Source: Gottfriedia luciferensis (GTDB taxonomy: Bacteria; Bacillota; Bacilli; Bacillales; Bacillaceae_G). Taken from it: a DNA stretch of 64,000 bases. The stretch spans positions 1 through 64,000 of the forward strand of contig NZ_MDKC01000008.1 in the NCBI RefSeq assembly GCF_001712755.1, read 5' to 3'. Positions 1-8,612 of this stretch are shown in pieces. Below the pieces are notes generated by a model, which saw nothing but the letters and a program-made list of their open reading frames with translations, was not told the origin of the DNA and ran no database searches. The position numbers and the translations under genes were made by a program. How positions within the stretch are numbered: the first letter of the stretch is position 1; every line of letters starts with the position of its first letter.

Positions 1-1
1 A

Positions 2-169
2 TTGAATGCAGTCGAAAAATTGCAAAAAGAATTAATGAAGACGCGCGAAGCGATCGATATCGTCAAGATCATCTTAGCGAAGAAAAACGACCCTCATCTC
101 GAAGAACAGTTGAAAAGATTAATCACCGAACACAACGAAATTGTGACACAAATCAAGAGCATCCAGTAA
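2..169 (+). CDS. C-terminal end of an unidentified coiled-coil protein (partial)
   Basis: An open frame enters from the left edge and runs 55 codons to a TAA. The peptide is charged and helical (LNAVEKLQKELMKTREAIDI at its start, IKSIQ at its end), consistent with a coiled coil. I do not recognise the family and the N-terminus is outside the window. The stop codon lies inside the terminator hairpin that follows, which supports this frame as the real one. Base composition here is visibly richer in GC (CGCGAAGCGATCGATATCG) than the AT-rich DNA that follows. Confidence 0.6.
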   Translation: MNAVEKLQKELMKTREAIDIVKIILAKKNDPHLEEQLKRLITEHNEIVTQIKSIQ

Positions 170-181
170 GGATGCTTTTTT
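159..181 (+). terminator. Intrinsic terminator overlapping the stop codon
   Basis: GCATCC and GGATGC form a 6 bp stem around the TAA of the preceding frame, followed by a run of T. It ends the transcript of the partial gene at the left edge. Confidence 0.7.
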
Positions 182-477
182 ATCTTATCGCCCTCTACTC
201 GTAACTACCCGGACGCTATCCATTAGGTCAACCAGTCCATCCATATTTTATGTCATGACTTTTTCATTTTTGAATGGTAACATTTTTACACATTCAACCA
301 AACTAAAATGATATCTTTCCTTTTTTACACAAACCAGAAATGACCGATCGATTATCGTTCGAATCGAATCGAAAGGATGAAGTCAAAATGAATGATGAAT
401 CAACGCAAGCTGTTTTGGTGAAAACAGTCTTTTTTAGTACGCAAAAATCAACATTTTAGTTTAACAGAGCCTAAAAG
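182..477. other. Intergenic stretch without a convincing gene
   Basis: About 300 bases between two transcription units. The only coding possibility is a 23-codon frame from ATG 388 preceded by AAGGATGA, which is too short and unsupported to call. A symmetric sequence around TCGATTATCGTTCGAATCGAATCGA (348-372, quoted in part) is repetitive but forms no clear terminator. Confidence 0.5.
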
Positions 478-499
478 AAAAAAGACAGTTATAACTGTC
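478..499 (-). terminator. Intrinsic terminator of the 507-806 gene
   Basis: A perfect 16 bp palindrome (GACAGTTATAACTGTC, 484-499) is followed on the minus strand by TTTTTTC. It lies just past the stop of the minus-strand gene. Confidence 0.75.
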
Positions 500-506
500 C
501 TTAAAT

Positions 507-806
507 TTAATAGTAATTTATATAATTTGATATTGATTTTAACTTTTCTTCAAGAGAGGTAATATCTTCTGCTTTCAATTCCTCTAAATAATTTACGTCT
601 CCATCTTCACTATCAAAATGTAATTTATTATCATTTTTATTAAATGTAATAGATTTTCCAATCGGAACCCTATATTCATTTTCATTTTGAATTAACTCAA
701 GAATTTCCGTTTTAGGATACGTTTTAAAATCCTCATTCGTTATTAAAGAATTCATTTGATTAACTACCACAGTGATTATCTCTAATTTTTCATCGTCATG
801 CATCAT
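507..806 (-). CDS. Hypothetical small acidic protein
   Basis: A 99-residue acidic protein (MMHDDEKLEIITVVVNQMNS at its start) with no signal peptide, membrane segment or recognisable motif. GAGGTGA sits about 8 bases ahead of the ATG and a terminator follows the stop, so expression as a single-gene unit is likely. The composition (many Asp, Glu, Asn, Tyr) fits a soluble cytoplasmic protein. I do not recognise the family. Confidence 0.75.
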   Translation of the reverse strand: MMHDDEKLEIITVVVNQMNSLITNEDFKTYPKTEILELIQNENEYRVPIGKSITFNKNDNKLHFDSEDGDVNYLEELKAEDITSLEEKLKSISNYINYY

Positions 807-993
807 TAATTCACCTCATTTTATATTTCCCAACTTAAATTTTCTCGATTTCGATGAATCTTCAACTGTTTATTAACTACTCCAAATGGCATTTGTATAT
901 TTCACTCCTAAATTATATTATGGAGAAAAACGAATGGATTTAACCAGATTCTATAGTAATAATAACTCGTATATACGATAGGATGTGGCTTAA

Positions 994-1278
994 ATGGAAA
1001 ACTTTATTTATGTTTTAAAACCAGTTCGATCTACTTTTTTACATGATTCAACGGAAGAAGAACAAAATATTGTATCAGAGCATTTTCATTATCTACAGAA
1101 CTTAAATAAAGAAAAGACAGTATCTTTAGCAGGAAGAACCGAACAAGCTGAGTTTGGTATTGTCATCTTAAAAACAGAAAGCTTACAGCATGCAAAAGAA
1201 ATTATGCAAAATGATCCGGCTGTTAAAAAAAATGTAATGACTGCTGAACTATATCCATTTTTAATAGCATTAAATTAA
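994..1278 (+). CDS. YciI-like protein
   Basis: A 94-residue protein of the YCII-related fold, a ferredoxin-like alpha+beta domain found in small putative enzymes. It has the expected layout: N-terminal strand (YVLKPVR), a central helix with EHFHYLQNL, the LAGRTE segment, a strand (FGIVILKTES), then a helix with AKEIMQNDPAVK and a closing ELYPF. The conserved His (EHFHYL) and the DPA turn are both present. The ribosome site (AGGATGTGG) is weak. A bidirectional terminator follows. The function of this family is mostly unknown. Confidence 0.85.
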   Translation: MENFIYVLKPVRSTFLHDSTEEEQNIVSEHFHYLQNLNKEKTVSLAGRTEQAEFGIVILKTESLQHAKEIMQNDPAVKKNVMTAELYPFLIALN

Positions 1279-1286
1279 ATACAAAA

Positions 1287-1331
1287 GTGCATCGAAAATG
1301 ACTAATTCAAGCCATTCCCGATGCACATTTT
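1287..1331. terminator. Bidirectional terminator
   Basis: GTGCATCG (1287-1294) pairs with CGATGCAC (1319-1326) and T-rich tracts lie on both sides. It separates the convergent YciI-like and APH-like genes. Confidence 0.75.
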
Positions 1332-1339
1332 ATTGTTAA

Positions 1340-2287
1340 TTACTTAAAATTAAAAAATATATTTTCTAATTCTTGTAACGAAGTAGCTTTCTTAGCTACT
1401 TCGGACTTTTCTTGATAGAAATTAATATTACTAAAGCGATGTAGTAATAAATACGTCATTAATTCTTTTTGTAAGCTCTCATTTAATTCATTATTCGTAT
1501 AACCATAGCTTTCTAGAAAAATTTTATTTAGTCCTTCAAAAGGATAAAACATAAACGCAATTGGGCCAAGTAAATCATATTTTGAGTTTCCTACAAAGCA
1601 ATCAGCAAAATCAATTAAACCAGTAAATTTCCACATACCATCAACTTTATTCATGATTAAATTAAATGGCGTGTATTCTCCGGTTAATAACACTATCTCC
1701 ACATTTCCTTGCAATGTTCTATCATCTACATAGCTTGTTAATTGTGTATATAACTCATCATTCATTCTGTTGTTTTTATGATGATTCTTTACTTGCTCCA
1801 ATTGATTCTTAATAAATTGCTTCCATTGATCATAATCATCTTGTTTTGTTGAGATCGTTGCGTCATGGATTTCTCTTATTATTTTTCCTAAATCAAACGC
1901 AATTTGCTTTTTCTCCTCGAAAGTGAGGTCATCAAAGATATCAATTAAAAGAGTCCCTTTTAGTTCACTCATTATTAAATAGCTCCAGCCTTCGAACTGA
2001 CCAGTTGAAATTAATTTAGGAACATCTACGGACAAAGTTCTCCTGTTTAAAAACTCAAGAACTTGCTTCTCTTTTATGAACTCGTCATTTACATAAGAAG
2101 GATATAATTTAATTACAATATCACCATCTATACTAAAAACAATATTTCCACCGTACGAAAATCGAGTAAGCTTCTCATAATCGATTTTTTCTAACTCACA
2201 AATTTTACGAATCTTACCTTCCCAAAAACAATTTTTCTTGCGCATTATTTTATATTTTTCTTTTGTTATTTTATAAAGATAGGTCAT
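1340..2287 (-). CDS. Aminoglycoside-phosphotransferase-fold (APH/ChoK) kinase-like protein
   Basis: A 315-residue protein with the kinase-like APH fold. An N-lobe strand pair (FSIDGDIVIKLYP) supplies the ATP-binding Lys, and a middle segment YLIMSELKGT matches the hinge. The C-lobe carries the Brenner-type region LLTGEYTPFNLIM followed by LIDFADCFVGNSKYDL. The catalytic loop normally reads HGDxxxxN; here it is TGEYTPFN, so His is Thr and the catalytic Asp is Glu, while the Asn and the metal-binding Asp of DFAD are kept. GAGGT precedes the ATG. Substrate is unknown; homology to the fold does not prove aminoglycoside resistance. Confidence 0.8.
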   Translation of the reverse strand: MTYLYKITKEKYKIMRKKNCFWEGKIRKICELEKIDYEKLTRFSYGGNIVFSIDGDIVIKLYPSYVNDEFIKEKQVLEFLNRRTLSVDVPKLISTGQFEGWSYLIMSELKGTLLIDIFDDLTFEEKKQIAFDLGKIIREIHDATISTKQDDYDQWKQFIKNQLEQVKNHHKNNRMNDELYTQLTSYVDDRTLQGNVEIVLLTGEYTPFNLIMNKVDGMWKFTGLIDFADCFVGNSKYDLLGPIAFMFYPFEGLNKIFLESYGYTNNELNESLQKELMTYLLLHRFSNINFYQEKSEVAKKATSLQELENIFFNFK

Positions 2288-2332
2288 CTATTCTACCTCA
2301 ATTATTAAATATTTTGTTTATTAATTTTCCTT

Positions 2333-3595
2333 CTACGCAGAAAAATTTTGATTTAATACCGCTCTTTTTTTAATATTAAGCACAAATAATGTTGCGACTA
2401 AACAAAAGATACCTGCTGCAATAAAAATCGATTGGTAGGCATTTAACCAAGAATAAATTAAACCTCCACCATATGCTGCGGCTCCAGCACCTAATTGATG
2501 GGCGGTATAAATCCATCCATAGATTACCCCTACCTTCTCTTTACCAAAATGATCCGTCGCTAGTTTAATAGTTGGAGGAACTGTAGCAATCCAATCCATC
2601 CCATAGAAAATGGCAAAAGCACTTAAATAAATGATTGAATTAGTAGATAAAGCAAAAGGTAGAATAAGTAGTGACAATCCTCTTAAACCATAATACCAAA
2701 ATAATAACCAACGATTATCAAAGCGATCAGAAATATATCCGGATAAAGTCGTACCTATAATATTAAATATTCCCATGAACGCTAAAATACTAGCAGCCGT
2801 CACCTCTTTATATCCATAATCGATGCAAAGTGAGATAAAATGAGTACCGATTAAACCACTAGTTGAAAAGCCACAAACGAAGAAACTCCCTGCTAATAAC
2901 CAAAAAACTTTCGATTTAGCACCTAATTTGAACCCATCAAAAGCTGCCTTAACTGGATTAACATTGTTCGCTTGCTTCTGATTACTTTTTTCAGCCCCTA
3001 AAGGTAAAACACCAACATCTGCTGGATCATTCTTCATAAAAATCCAAAGTAAAACATAAATGAAAACACCAAAAGAGAATATTGTTAAAACGGCATTTCT
3101 CCATGAATAATTTTCAACGATATAGGCCATAAGCGGCAAGAATACAAGTTGACCGGCTGCTGAACTAGAGGTTAAAAGACCTAGTGCTAAACCACGCTTT
3201 TTTTCAAACCAAGTAGTAGCAACATACGCATTTAACACCGTCAAAAATGCCCCCGCACTTAAACCAATAATGATTCCCCAAATGATAAATAAATGCCAAA
3301 TTTGCGACATAATCGTTGTTAGTAAAATAGCCGTTAATAACGTTCCCATACCTACTAACAATACTTTTCTAACACTAAACTTTTGGTATAATCCAGCTAT
3401 AAATGGACCAGAGAATCCAACAAGAGTTATACAAATCGCAAACGCACCAGAAATTGATGCTCTACTCCAACCAAATTCCTTTTCAAATGGAATCATCATC
3501 ACTCCAGACATCGTATTTGTTACTGCGGCAATAATGACGGATAAAAAAGTAACAATTAAAATAATCCAAGCATAATGTATTTTTCCACTCTTCAA
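2333..3595 (-). CDS. MFS transporter, oxalate/formate antiporter-like (OFA) family
   Basis: A 420-residue integral membrane protein with twelve predicted hydrophobic segments and a central hydrophilic loop (about 190-225). The start HYAWIILIVTFLSVIIAAVT, the GWSRASISGAFAI segment and the loop-2 region (AGLYQKFSVRKVLLVG) are typical of the OFA and monocarboxylate-like MFS subfamily. It probably exchanges or imports a small organic acid at the cytoplasmic membrane, but the substrate cannot be read. The start is TTG, placed 7 bases after GGAGG. It lies 45 bases past the start of the APH-like gene and 20 bases before the HAD gene, on the same strand. Confidence 0.85.
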   Translation of the reverse strand: MKSGKIHYAWIILIVTFLSVIIAAVTNTMSGVMMIPFEKEFGWSRASISGAFAICITLVGFSGPFIAGLYQKFSVRKVLLVGMGTLLTAILLTTIMSQIWHLFIIWGIIIGLSAGAFLTVLNAYVATTWFEKKRGLALGLLTSSSAAGQLVFLPLMAYIVENYSWRNAVLTIFSFGVFIYVLLWIFMKNDPADVGVLPLGAEKSNQKQANNVNPVKAAFDGFKLGAKSKVFWLLAGSFFVCGFSTSGLIGTHFISLCIDYGYKEVTAASILAFMGIFNIIGTTLSGYISDRFDNRWLLFWYYGLRGLSLLILPFALSTNSIIYLSAFAIFYGMDWIATVPPTIKLATDHFGKEKVGVIYGWIYTAHQLGAGAAAYGGGLIYSWLNAYQSIFIAAGIFCLVATLFVLNIKKRAVLNQNFSA

Positions 3596-3614
3596 TCAAA
3601 CTCCTCCTTCATTA

Positions 3615-4280
3615 TTAGACCATTATCTTACTCTCATTTAATAACATTTTTTTTAGTTGATCTACACTACTAACAATTGCATTCGCTCCTGCATCAGTTA
3701 ATTCCAATTCACTTCCATAACCATAAGTTACTCCAATTGCATCAATATTAGCGATTTTGGCACCCTTTATATCGTGAAGTCGGTCTCCAACCATTACTGA
3801 ATCTTCCTTAGAAAGATTATTATTCATTTCAAAAATATGCTCAATGATCTCGCCTTTATCGATTCTTGTGCCATCTAGTTCACTTCCAACAATATCAACA
3901 AAAAACTCATCGAGTTGGAAATGACTCAATATTTTCTTTGCGAAAATAGTTGGTTTTGAAGTCGCTACATATAGCCTTTTTTTCTCCTTTTGCAAATCGC
4001 TTAGAAGGTCACGTATCCCGTCATATACATTATTTTCAATCATACCACTCTGAGAAAAGTATTCGCGATAAAAACGAACTGCATTTAATATATCTTTTTC
4101 ATTTAATTGAAAAATTTCAGAAAAAGATTGTTGAATCGGAGGCCCAATAAATTTTAAAAGCTCTGCTTCTAATGGAATAGCTATATTCATTTTCTGTAAT
4201 GCATACTTTACCGAGTTCAAAATCCCTACTTTTGGATCCGTTAATGTACCATCTAAATCGAACAAGATTGTATTATAAGT
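3615..4280 (-). CDS. HAD-superfamily phosphatase, phosphoglycolate-phosphatase-like
   Basis: A 221-residue HAD hydrolase. Motif I is FDLDGTLTD near residue 6, motif II the Ser/Thr in YVATSKP, motif III a Lys in the K(A)KILSHF region, and motif IV is VMVGDRLHDIKGA. A helical cap lies between motifs I and II, as in phosphoglycolate phosphatase and pyrophosphatase PpaX. I set the start at MTYNT because GGAGG lies 9 bases upstream; the longer frame to 4328 would bury that ribosome site in coding sequence. The exact phosphate-ester substrate is not determined. Confidence 0.87.
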   Translation of the reverse strand, partial: TYNTILFDLDGTLTDPKVGILNSVKYALQKMNIAIPLEAELLKFIGPPIQQSFSEIFQLNEKDILNAVRFYREYFSQSGMIENNVYDGIRDLLSDLQKEKKRLYVATSKPTIFAKKILSHFQLDEFFVDIVGSELDGTRIDKGEIIEHIFEMNNNLSKEDSVMVGDRLHDIKGAKIANIDAIGVTYGYGSELELTDAGANAIVSSVDQLKKMLLNESKIMV

Positions 4281-4311
4281 CATCTTTTTTTCCTCCATCA
4301 TTATTACTCCA

Positions 4312-4341
4312 CAAAAAAGCGTTAGCATTTTTAGCTAACGC
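4312..4341 (-). terminator. Intrinsic terminator of the 4354-4899 gene
   Basis: GCGTTAGC (4319-4326) pairs with GCTAACGC (4334-4341), and the minus-strand transcript continues into TTTTTTG. Confidence 0.85.
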
Positions 4342-4353
4342 AAATATATTAAT

Positions 4354-4899
4354 TTACTTTTTCCATTCATTTTTCAACATACTATAAACAGCAATATCAT
4401 AAAACTTTTCTCTAATTTGTTGTGCTTCTCTTTGGACACCTTCTTGTTTAAAATCTAAACGTTCAGGAATTGCCCTACTCTTCCCATTTTCAACAGCTGC
4501 TCTAATCACAACTCGATTAAGATTAAGCTCATCATAACAATATGAAACTAAACCATCTACAGCACGAGTCATTATCCCTTTACCCTGTACATGTTCACTT
4601 AACCAGTAGCCTATTTCAGTTGTTTGATTCGACCAGTCTATATAATGTAATCCTAACATACCTACTAGTTCATTTTTATAAAAAATGCCCGCTTCAAAAC
4701 CATTATTATCTGCAAACTTTTGTAACCACATAGGTATAATCGATTTTTGATAATCCTCGATCAATGGAATATTTTCAGCCCAAATCAACCATTCTTTTAA
4801 GGAGTTTTGATTTTCCTTCAGTGCCTCTACTAATGTTGCTGCATATTTGGGTGTTAATAGATTGAATGATAAATCCTCACTTATTTGAACCTTAAACAT
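4354..4899 (-). CDS. GNAT N-acetyltransferase, RimJ/RimL (YdaF-like)
   Basis: A 181-residue GNAT enzyme that uses acetyl-CoA. Segment GIFYKNELVGMLGLHYID is the core strand pair, EIGYWLSEHVQGKGIMTRAV contains the acetyl-CoA pyrophosphate loop (Q-G-K-G), and RVVIRAAVENGKSRAIPERL is motif B with the Asn-x-x-Ser typical of RimL relatives. The most similar known protein I recall is Bacillus YdaF. The start is the second Met: GGAGG is 6 bases ahead of it and abuts the first ATG. The acceptor could be a ribosomal protein or another amine. Confidence 0.87.
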   Translation of the reverse strand: MFKVQISEDLSFNLLTPKYAATLVEALKENQNSLKEWLIWAENIPLIEDYQKSIIPMWLQKFADNNGFEAGIFYKNELVGMLGLHYIDWSNQTTEIGYWLSEHVQGKGIMTRAVDGLVSYCYDELNLNRVVIRAAVENGKSRAIPERLDFKQEGVQREAQQIREKFYDIAVYSMLKNEWKK

Positions 4900-5242
4900 G
4901 TCCATCCTCCTTTTTTTACTAAGACATTATCCCTAATTAACTAATTACATTTCTTTAGATTTAGGAGAAGTGTTTTAACCAAATCTAATTTCTGTTTTTA
5001 GATTAATCTACTTTAATTCTCTATAAACGGATCTAAATCCTTTCACTTTCAAAAAAAATATTTTAATTCATTGTTCAACAGACATAAAATCTACACCTTA
5101 TTAGTTGTTTATTTAATATATTTTGGAACTAGTTTTACAATTACTTGCCTAAATCACTAGTTACATAGTATATTTTTTCACAAGGAATATTAAAAACTTC
5201 TAATTATTTCTTGAAAATAAAAATCAAACCTGAGGTAATTTC
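4900..5242. other. AT-rich intergenic region between divergent genes
   Basis: A 340-base stretch between the divergent acetyltransferase and DedA genes. It is very AT-rich with no open frame of note and no terminator hairpin. It must carry both promoters, but I cannot fix -35/-10 boxes with confidence. Confidence 0.5.
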
Positions 5243-5854
5243 ATGCAAAACTGGATTATTGAAACAATGGATACATTTGGTTATTTAGGTATCTTTTTAT
5301 TAATTGCATTAGAAAACATATTCCCTCCAATTCCTTCTGAAGTAATTTTAACGTTTGGTGGGTTTATGACCACAGAATCTTCACTTTCTAAACTAGGTGT
5401 TATTTTCTTTTCAACTTTAGGATCAGTTATTGGAGCAATCATACTTTTTTGGATTGGTACATTACTAGATATAAAAACGTTAGAAAAAATCGTAGAACGC
5501 TGGGGCCATTTTTTACGCTTAACTAAAAAAGATGTACATAAAGCGGACGAATGGTTTTCAAAATACGGTGTTTGGACTGTCTTTTTCTGTAGACTGATTC
5601 CATTAATACGCAGTTTAATTTCTATACCAGCTGGAATGGCAAGAATGAATTTTTGGATCTTTTTGTTATTTACAACTTTAGGCTCATTAATATGGAATAC
5701 AATTTTAGTTTTAGTTGGTGCATCAGTCGGTGCATCCTGGGAAAAGATTGTTGAGTATATGGATTTGTATTCAAGTATTATTTATGGAATATTAGCAATT
5801 GGATTGGTCGTTTTGATCTTCCTTTTTATCAAAAAAAGAAAACGCTCTGTTTAA
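5243..5854 (+). CDS. DedA-family membrane protein (VTT domain)
   Basis: A 203-residue DedA/VTT-domain protein, a family implicated in lipid scrambling and undecaprenyl-phosphate or membrane homeostasis. The characteristic ENIFPPIPSEVILTFGGF near residue 27 and the FFCRLIPLIRSLISIPAGMA motif near 115 (F-x-R-x-x-P-x-x-R-x-x-x-x-x-x-A-G) are complete. Four or five hydrophobic segments are visible and the tail is basic (KKRKRSV). GAGGT precedes the ATG. It stands alone, convergent with cadA, sharing a 26 bp stem terminator. Confidence 0.92.
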   Translation: MQNWIIETMDTFGYLGIFLLIALENIFPPIPSEVILTFGGFMTTESSLSKLGVIFFSTLGSVIGAIILFWIGTLLDIKTLEKIVERWGHFLRLTKKDVHKADEWFSKYGVWTVFFCRLIPLIRSLISIPAGMARMNFWIFLLFTTLGSLIWNTILVLVGASVGASWEKIVEYMDLYSSIIYGILAIGLVVLIFLFIKKRKRSV

Positions 5855-5910
5855 ATAAAGCTAAAAAACTCAGACTAATTTCATTTAGTCTGAGTTTTTT
5901 AGCTTTATTT
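5853..5910. terminator. Long bidirectional terminator shared by DedA and cadA genes
   Basis: Bases 5853-5878 are perfectly complementary to 5885-5910, giving a 26 bp stem with a 6-base loop. The stem has A-runs on the 5' side and T-runs on the 3' side. It overlaps the stop codons of both convergent genes. Confidence 0.9.
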
Positions 5911-8031
5911 ATATTTAACTACTCTCATCGAATTCAACACTGCCAAAACAGTAACTCCCACATCTGAAATTACTGCTTCCCACATTGTAGCGATCCCGAT
6001 TACACCTAGTAATAAGAAAAATCCTTTCACTGCTAAAGCAAAAAAGATGTTTTGCCATACAATTTGTCTTGTACGTTTAGCGATTTTAATTGCATCTACA
6101 ATTTTTGAAGGTTCATCCGACATTAATACAACATCAGCAGCTTCGATCGCTGCATCGGAACCAATTCCTCCCATTGCAATACCTATTTCTGCTTGTGCTA
6201 ATACTGGTGCATCATTAATACCGTCCCCAACAAATGCAATTTTTTCTTTTGATGATTTTATTTTTTCAATCATTTCAAGCTTTTCTACTTTTTGATGTGG
6301 AAGAAGCTCTGAATATATATCATCTATTGCTAATTCCTTACCAATACTTTTAGCAACTGAGTTAGCATCACCGGTTAACATGACAGTCTTTTTAATTCCT
6401 ACTTTTTTAAGCTCAAGTATCGCTTTTTTCGCATCATCTTTTAGTTGATCTGCAATAACAATTGATCCTATATAATGATTATTTTTTGCTAAATAAACTG
6501 TTGTGCCTACTTCTCTAGTTGGTTCATATAAAATTGAATGACTTTCCATTAGTCTTGAATTCCCTACTAACAGAGCATCTCCATTAATCTTAACGCTAAT
6601 TCCATGTCCGGCAATTTCTGTATAGTTAGATAGCTTTGCTTCATCTATATCTTTTCCATACTTTTGACGAATTGATAATGCGATTGGGTGAGTAGAATAA
6701 AACTCTCCGTAAGCAGCTAATTCCAGTAATTCCTCTTTTGAATGACCGCGAGTAGGTATAATCGAACTTACTTGGAATTGCCCTTTCGTCAACGTTCCAG
6801 TTTTATCAAACACAATATATTTCAAATCATTTAATGCTTCTAAATAATTACTTCCCTTTACTAATACACCTGATTTTGATGCTGCTCCGATTCCTCCAAA
6901 AAATCCTAAAGGAATTGAAACAACTAGAGCACAAGGACATGAAATAACTAGGAAAATTAATGCTCGATATACCCAATCATAAAGTGTTTCACCTGGAATA
7001 AAAATTGGTGGAATGATTGCAATAATAGCTGCTGTGATCACAACTATAGGTGTATAAACTTTTGCAAATTTTGTAATGAAATTTTCAGTAGGAGCCTTTT
7101 TATTTGTTGCATTTTGAACAAGTTCTAATATTTTTGATACTGTCGATTCATTAAATTCCTTTGTGACTTCAATTTCGAGTAAACCTTGAACATTTATAAA
7201 TCCACTTAATACTTCATCACCTTCAAATATTTCTCTTGGTAATGACTCACCTGTTAATGCAGAAGTATCAACACTTGAAAATCCACTTTTTACAATTCCA
7301 TCTAACGGAACCCTTTCCCCAGGTTTAACGATGATCTTATCACCAATTTGAATCTTTTCAGGAGATACTTGTTCAGTTTTGTCTCCATTTTTTAAATTAG
7401 CATAATCGGGACGTATATCCATTAATTTTGAAATCGAATTCCGTGATCGATTTACTGCAATACTTTGGAACAATTCACCTAGCTGATAAAATAGCATTAC
7501 AGCAACAGCTTCAGGATATTCACCAATAATAAATGCACCAATTGTAGCTACTCCCATTAAGAAATTCTCATCAAATACTTGCCCCCTAAAAATATTTCGG
7601 ATCGCTTTTAAAACAACATCAGCACCTGCTATTAAATAGGCAGCTATAAAAATAATCAATTGAAAGAGCGTTGGTACATTAAGTAATTGAGCTAAAATTA
7701 ATAAAGCAGTACCAATTCCTAATTTAACAATAAGTTTTTTTGTTTCAGCATTCATTCCCTGTTTCTTTTCTTGCCCAAGTTTTGTATCCATTTTTGAAAC
7801 AGGATTAATATGCGGTTCTAATACACGAATTTTATCTTTAGCGCTCTCGATAATTGATTCTTTTTGTTCCTCACTCGTCGTAATTGTCATCGTTAAAGTT
7901 GCAAAATTTACTGAACATGCATCAACGCCTTCAAGTGTGGAAACTCCTTTTTCAATCTTCATCGCACAATTAGCACAATCAAGACCTTCTAATTTTAATT
8001 CACTATTTACTTGCCTTTGCCCCCTACTCAA
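5905..8031 (-). CDS. cadA: CadA-type heavy-metal P1B-ATPase (Cd/Zn/Pb efflux)
   Basis: A P1B-type ATPase that exports Cd2+, Zn2+ or Pb2+ across the membrane. It has one N-terminal HMA domain with the metal site GLDCANC, eight predicted membrane helices, the transmembrane CPC motif (SCPCALVVSIPLG), phosphorylation motif DKTGTLT, actuator motif TGES, and hinge GDGINDAPVLA. CPC with a downstream Lys/Asp pattern fits the Zn/Cd group, not copper pumps. The frame opens at TTG 8040, but that codon abuts the GAGGAG site; TTG 8031, 9 bases after it, is the better start. It lies 34 bases after cadC and is surely co-transcribed. Confidence 0.95.
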   Translation of the reverse strand: MSRGQRQVNSELKLEGLDCANCAMKIEKGVSTLEGVDACSVNFATLTMTITTSEEQKESIIESAKDKIRVLEPHINPVSKMDTKLGQEKKQGMNAETKKLIVKLGIGTALLILAQLLNVPTLFQLIIFIAAYLIAGADVVLKAIRNIFRGQVFDENFLMGVATIGAFIIGEYPEAVAVMLFYQLGELFQSIAVNRSRNSISKLMDIRPDYANLKNGDKTEQVSPEKIQIGDKIIVKPGERVPLDGIVKSGFSSVDTSALTGESLPREIFEGDEVLSGFINVQGLLEIEVTKEFNESTVSKILELVQNATNKKAPTENFITKFAKVYTPIVVITAAIIAIIPPIFIPGETLYDWVYRALIFLVISCPCALVVSIPLGFFGGIGAASKSGVLVKGSNYLEALNDLKYIVFDKTGTLTKGQFQVSSIIPTRGHSKEELLELAAYGEFYSTHPIALSIRQKYGKDIDEAKLSNYTEIAGHGISVKINGDALLVGNSRLMESHSILYEPTREVGTTVYLAKNNHYIGSIVIADQLKDDAKKAILELKKVGIKKTVMLTGDANSVAKSIGKELAIDDIYSELLPHQKVEKLEMIEKIKSSKEKIAFVGDGINDAPVLAQAEIGIAMGGIGSDAAIEAADVVLMSDEPSKIVDAIKIAKRTRQIVWQNIFFALAVKGFFLLLGVIGIATMWEAVISDVGVTVLAVLNSMRVVKYK

Positions 8032-8065
8032 TAAACTCAACTCCTCTCTTTAAGAAACACCTATA

Positions 8066-8449
8066 TTAATCCTCTAAAATATGTTCTAGTGCTTGATTAA
8101 AAATTTGTGTAACATGACTATCTGCTAACGAATAATAAACTACTTTACCTTCTTTACGATTTTTTACTAAATGCGCCTGTTTTAATACACGTAACTGATG
8201 TGATATGGATGATTGAGTCATTTCTAATAAATAAGCTAGATCACATACACACATCTCAGATTGACTAAGTGCATGTAATATTCTCGTTCTCGTCTTATCT
8301 CCAAGAACTTTAAAAAGTTCTGCTACTTCTGTTAGTGTTTCAATATTTAACATGCTTCCTTTTACTGAAAGAATTATATCCTCATGCATAACCGTTTGTT
8401 GACAAGCCTCATCACAAACTTCGTCAACTTTCTTTTTTTCTTCAATCAT
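8066..8449 (-). CDS. cadC: CadC-type ArsR/SmtB metal-responsive repressor
   Basis: A 127-residue winged-helix ArsR/SmtB repressor. The N-terminal arm has the Cys pair VCDEAC and helix alpha3 holds CVCDL, which together form the CadC alpha3N thiolate site. The last helix carries D-x-H and H-x-x-E (DSHVTQIFNQALEHILED), the alpha5 zinc site. The recognition helix is TQSSISHQLRVLK. The start is the Met 12 codons into the frame, 7 bases after GGAGG. It should release its operators on Cd2+, Pb2+ or Zn2+ and derepress cadA. Confidence 0.94.
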   Translation of the reverse strand: MIEEKKKVDEVCDEACQQTVMHEDIILSVKGSMLNIETLTEVAELFKVLGDKTRTRILHALSQSEMCVCDLAYLLEMTQSSISHQLRVLKQAHLVKNRKEGKVVYYSLADSHVTQIFNQALEHILED

Positions 8450-8468
8450 AAACTGTCCTCCTATGAAT

Positions 8469-8488
8469 ACATGAACAATCACTCATAT
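8469..8488. promoter_or_regulatory. cadC: Probable CadC operator, proximal
   Basis: CATGAACAATCACTCATATG is an imperfect inverted repeat of the ATGAA-n-TTCAT type used by ArsR/SmtB repressors, about 20 bases ahead of the cadC start. It is a degenerate copy of the distal site. Confidence 0.55.
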
Positions 8489-8506
8489 GTTTTCTATATA
8501 TATATT

Positions 8507-8526
8507 ATATGAATAATTGTTCATAT
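8507..8526. promoter_or_regulatory. cadC: Probable CadC operator, distal
   Basis: ATATGAATAATTGTTCATAT is a near-perfect inverted repeat matching the ArsR/SmtB-family operator pattern. It lies between the divergent cadC and 8613 genes, so it may control both. Confidence 0.75.
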
Positions 8527-8612
8527 GTGTCAAAATATTATTTGTAAAATTTAAAGGAATATTACATATGATAAAGAAATGATTAGTAATGCATACAAAA
8601 GGAGAAAAATTA

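Noticed and set aside
388-459. 23-codon frame with AAGGATGA upstream
   Set aside because: Too short, no conserved feature, and no terminator; may be chance.
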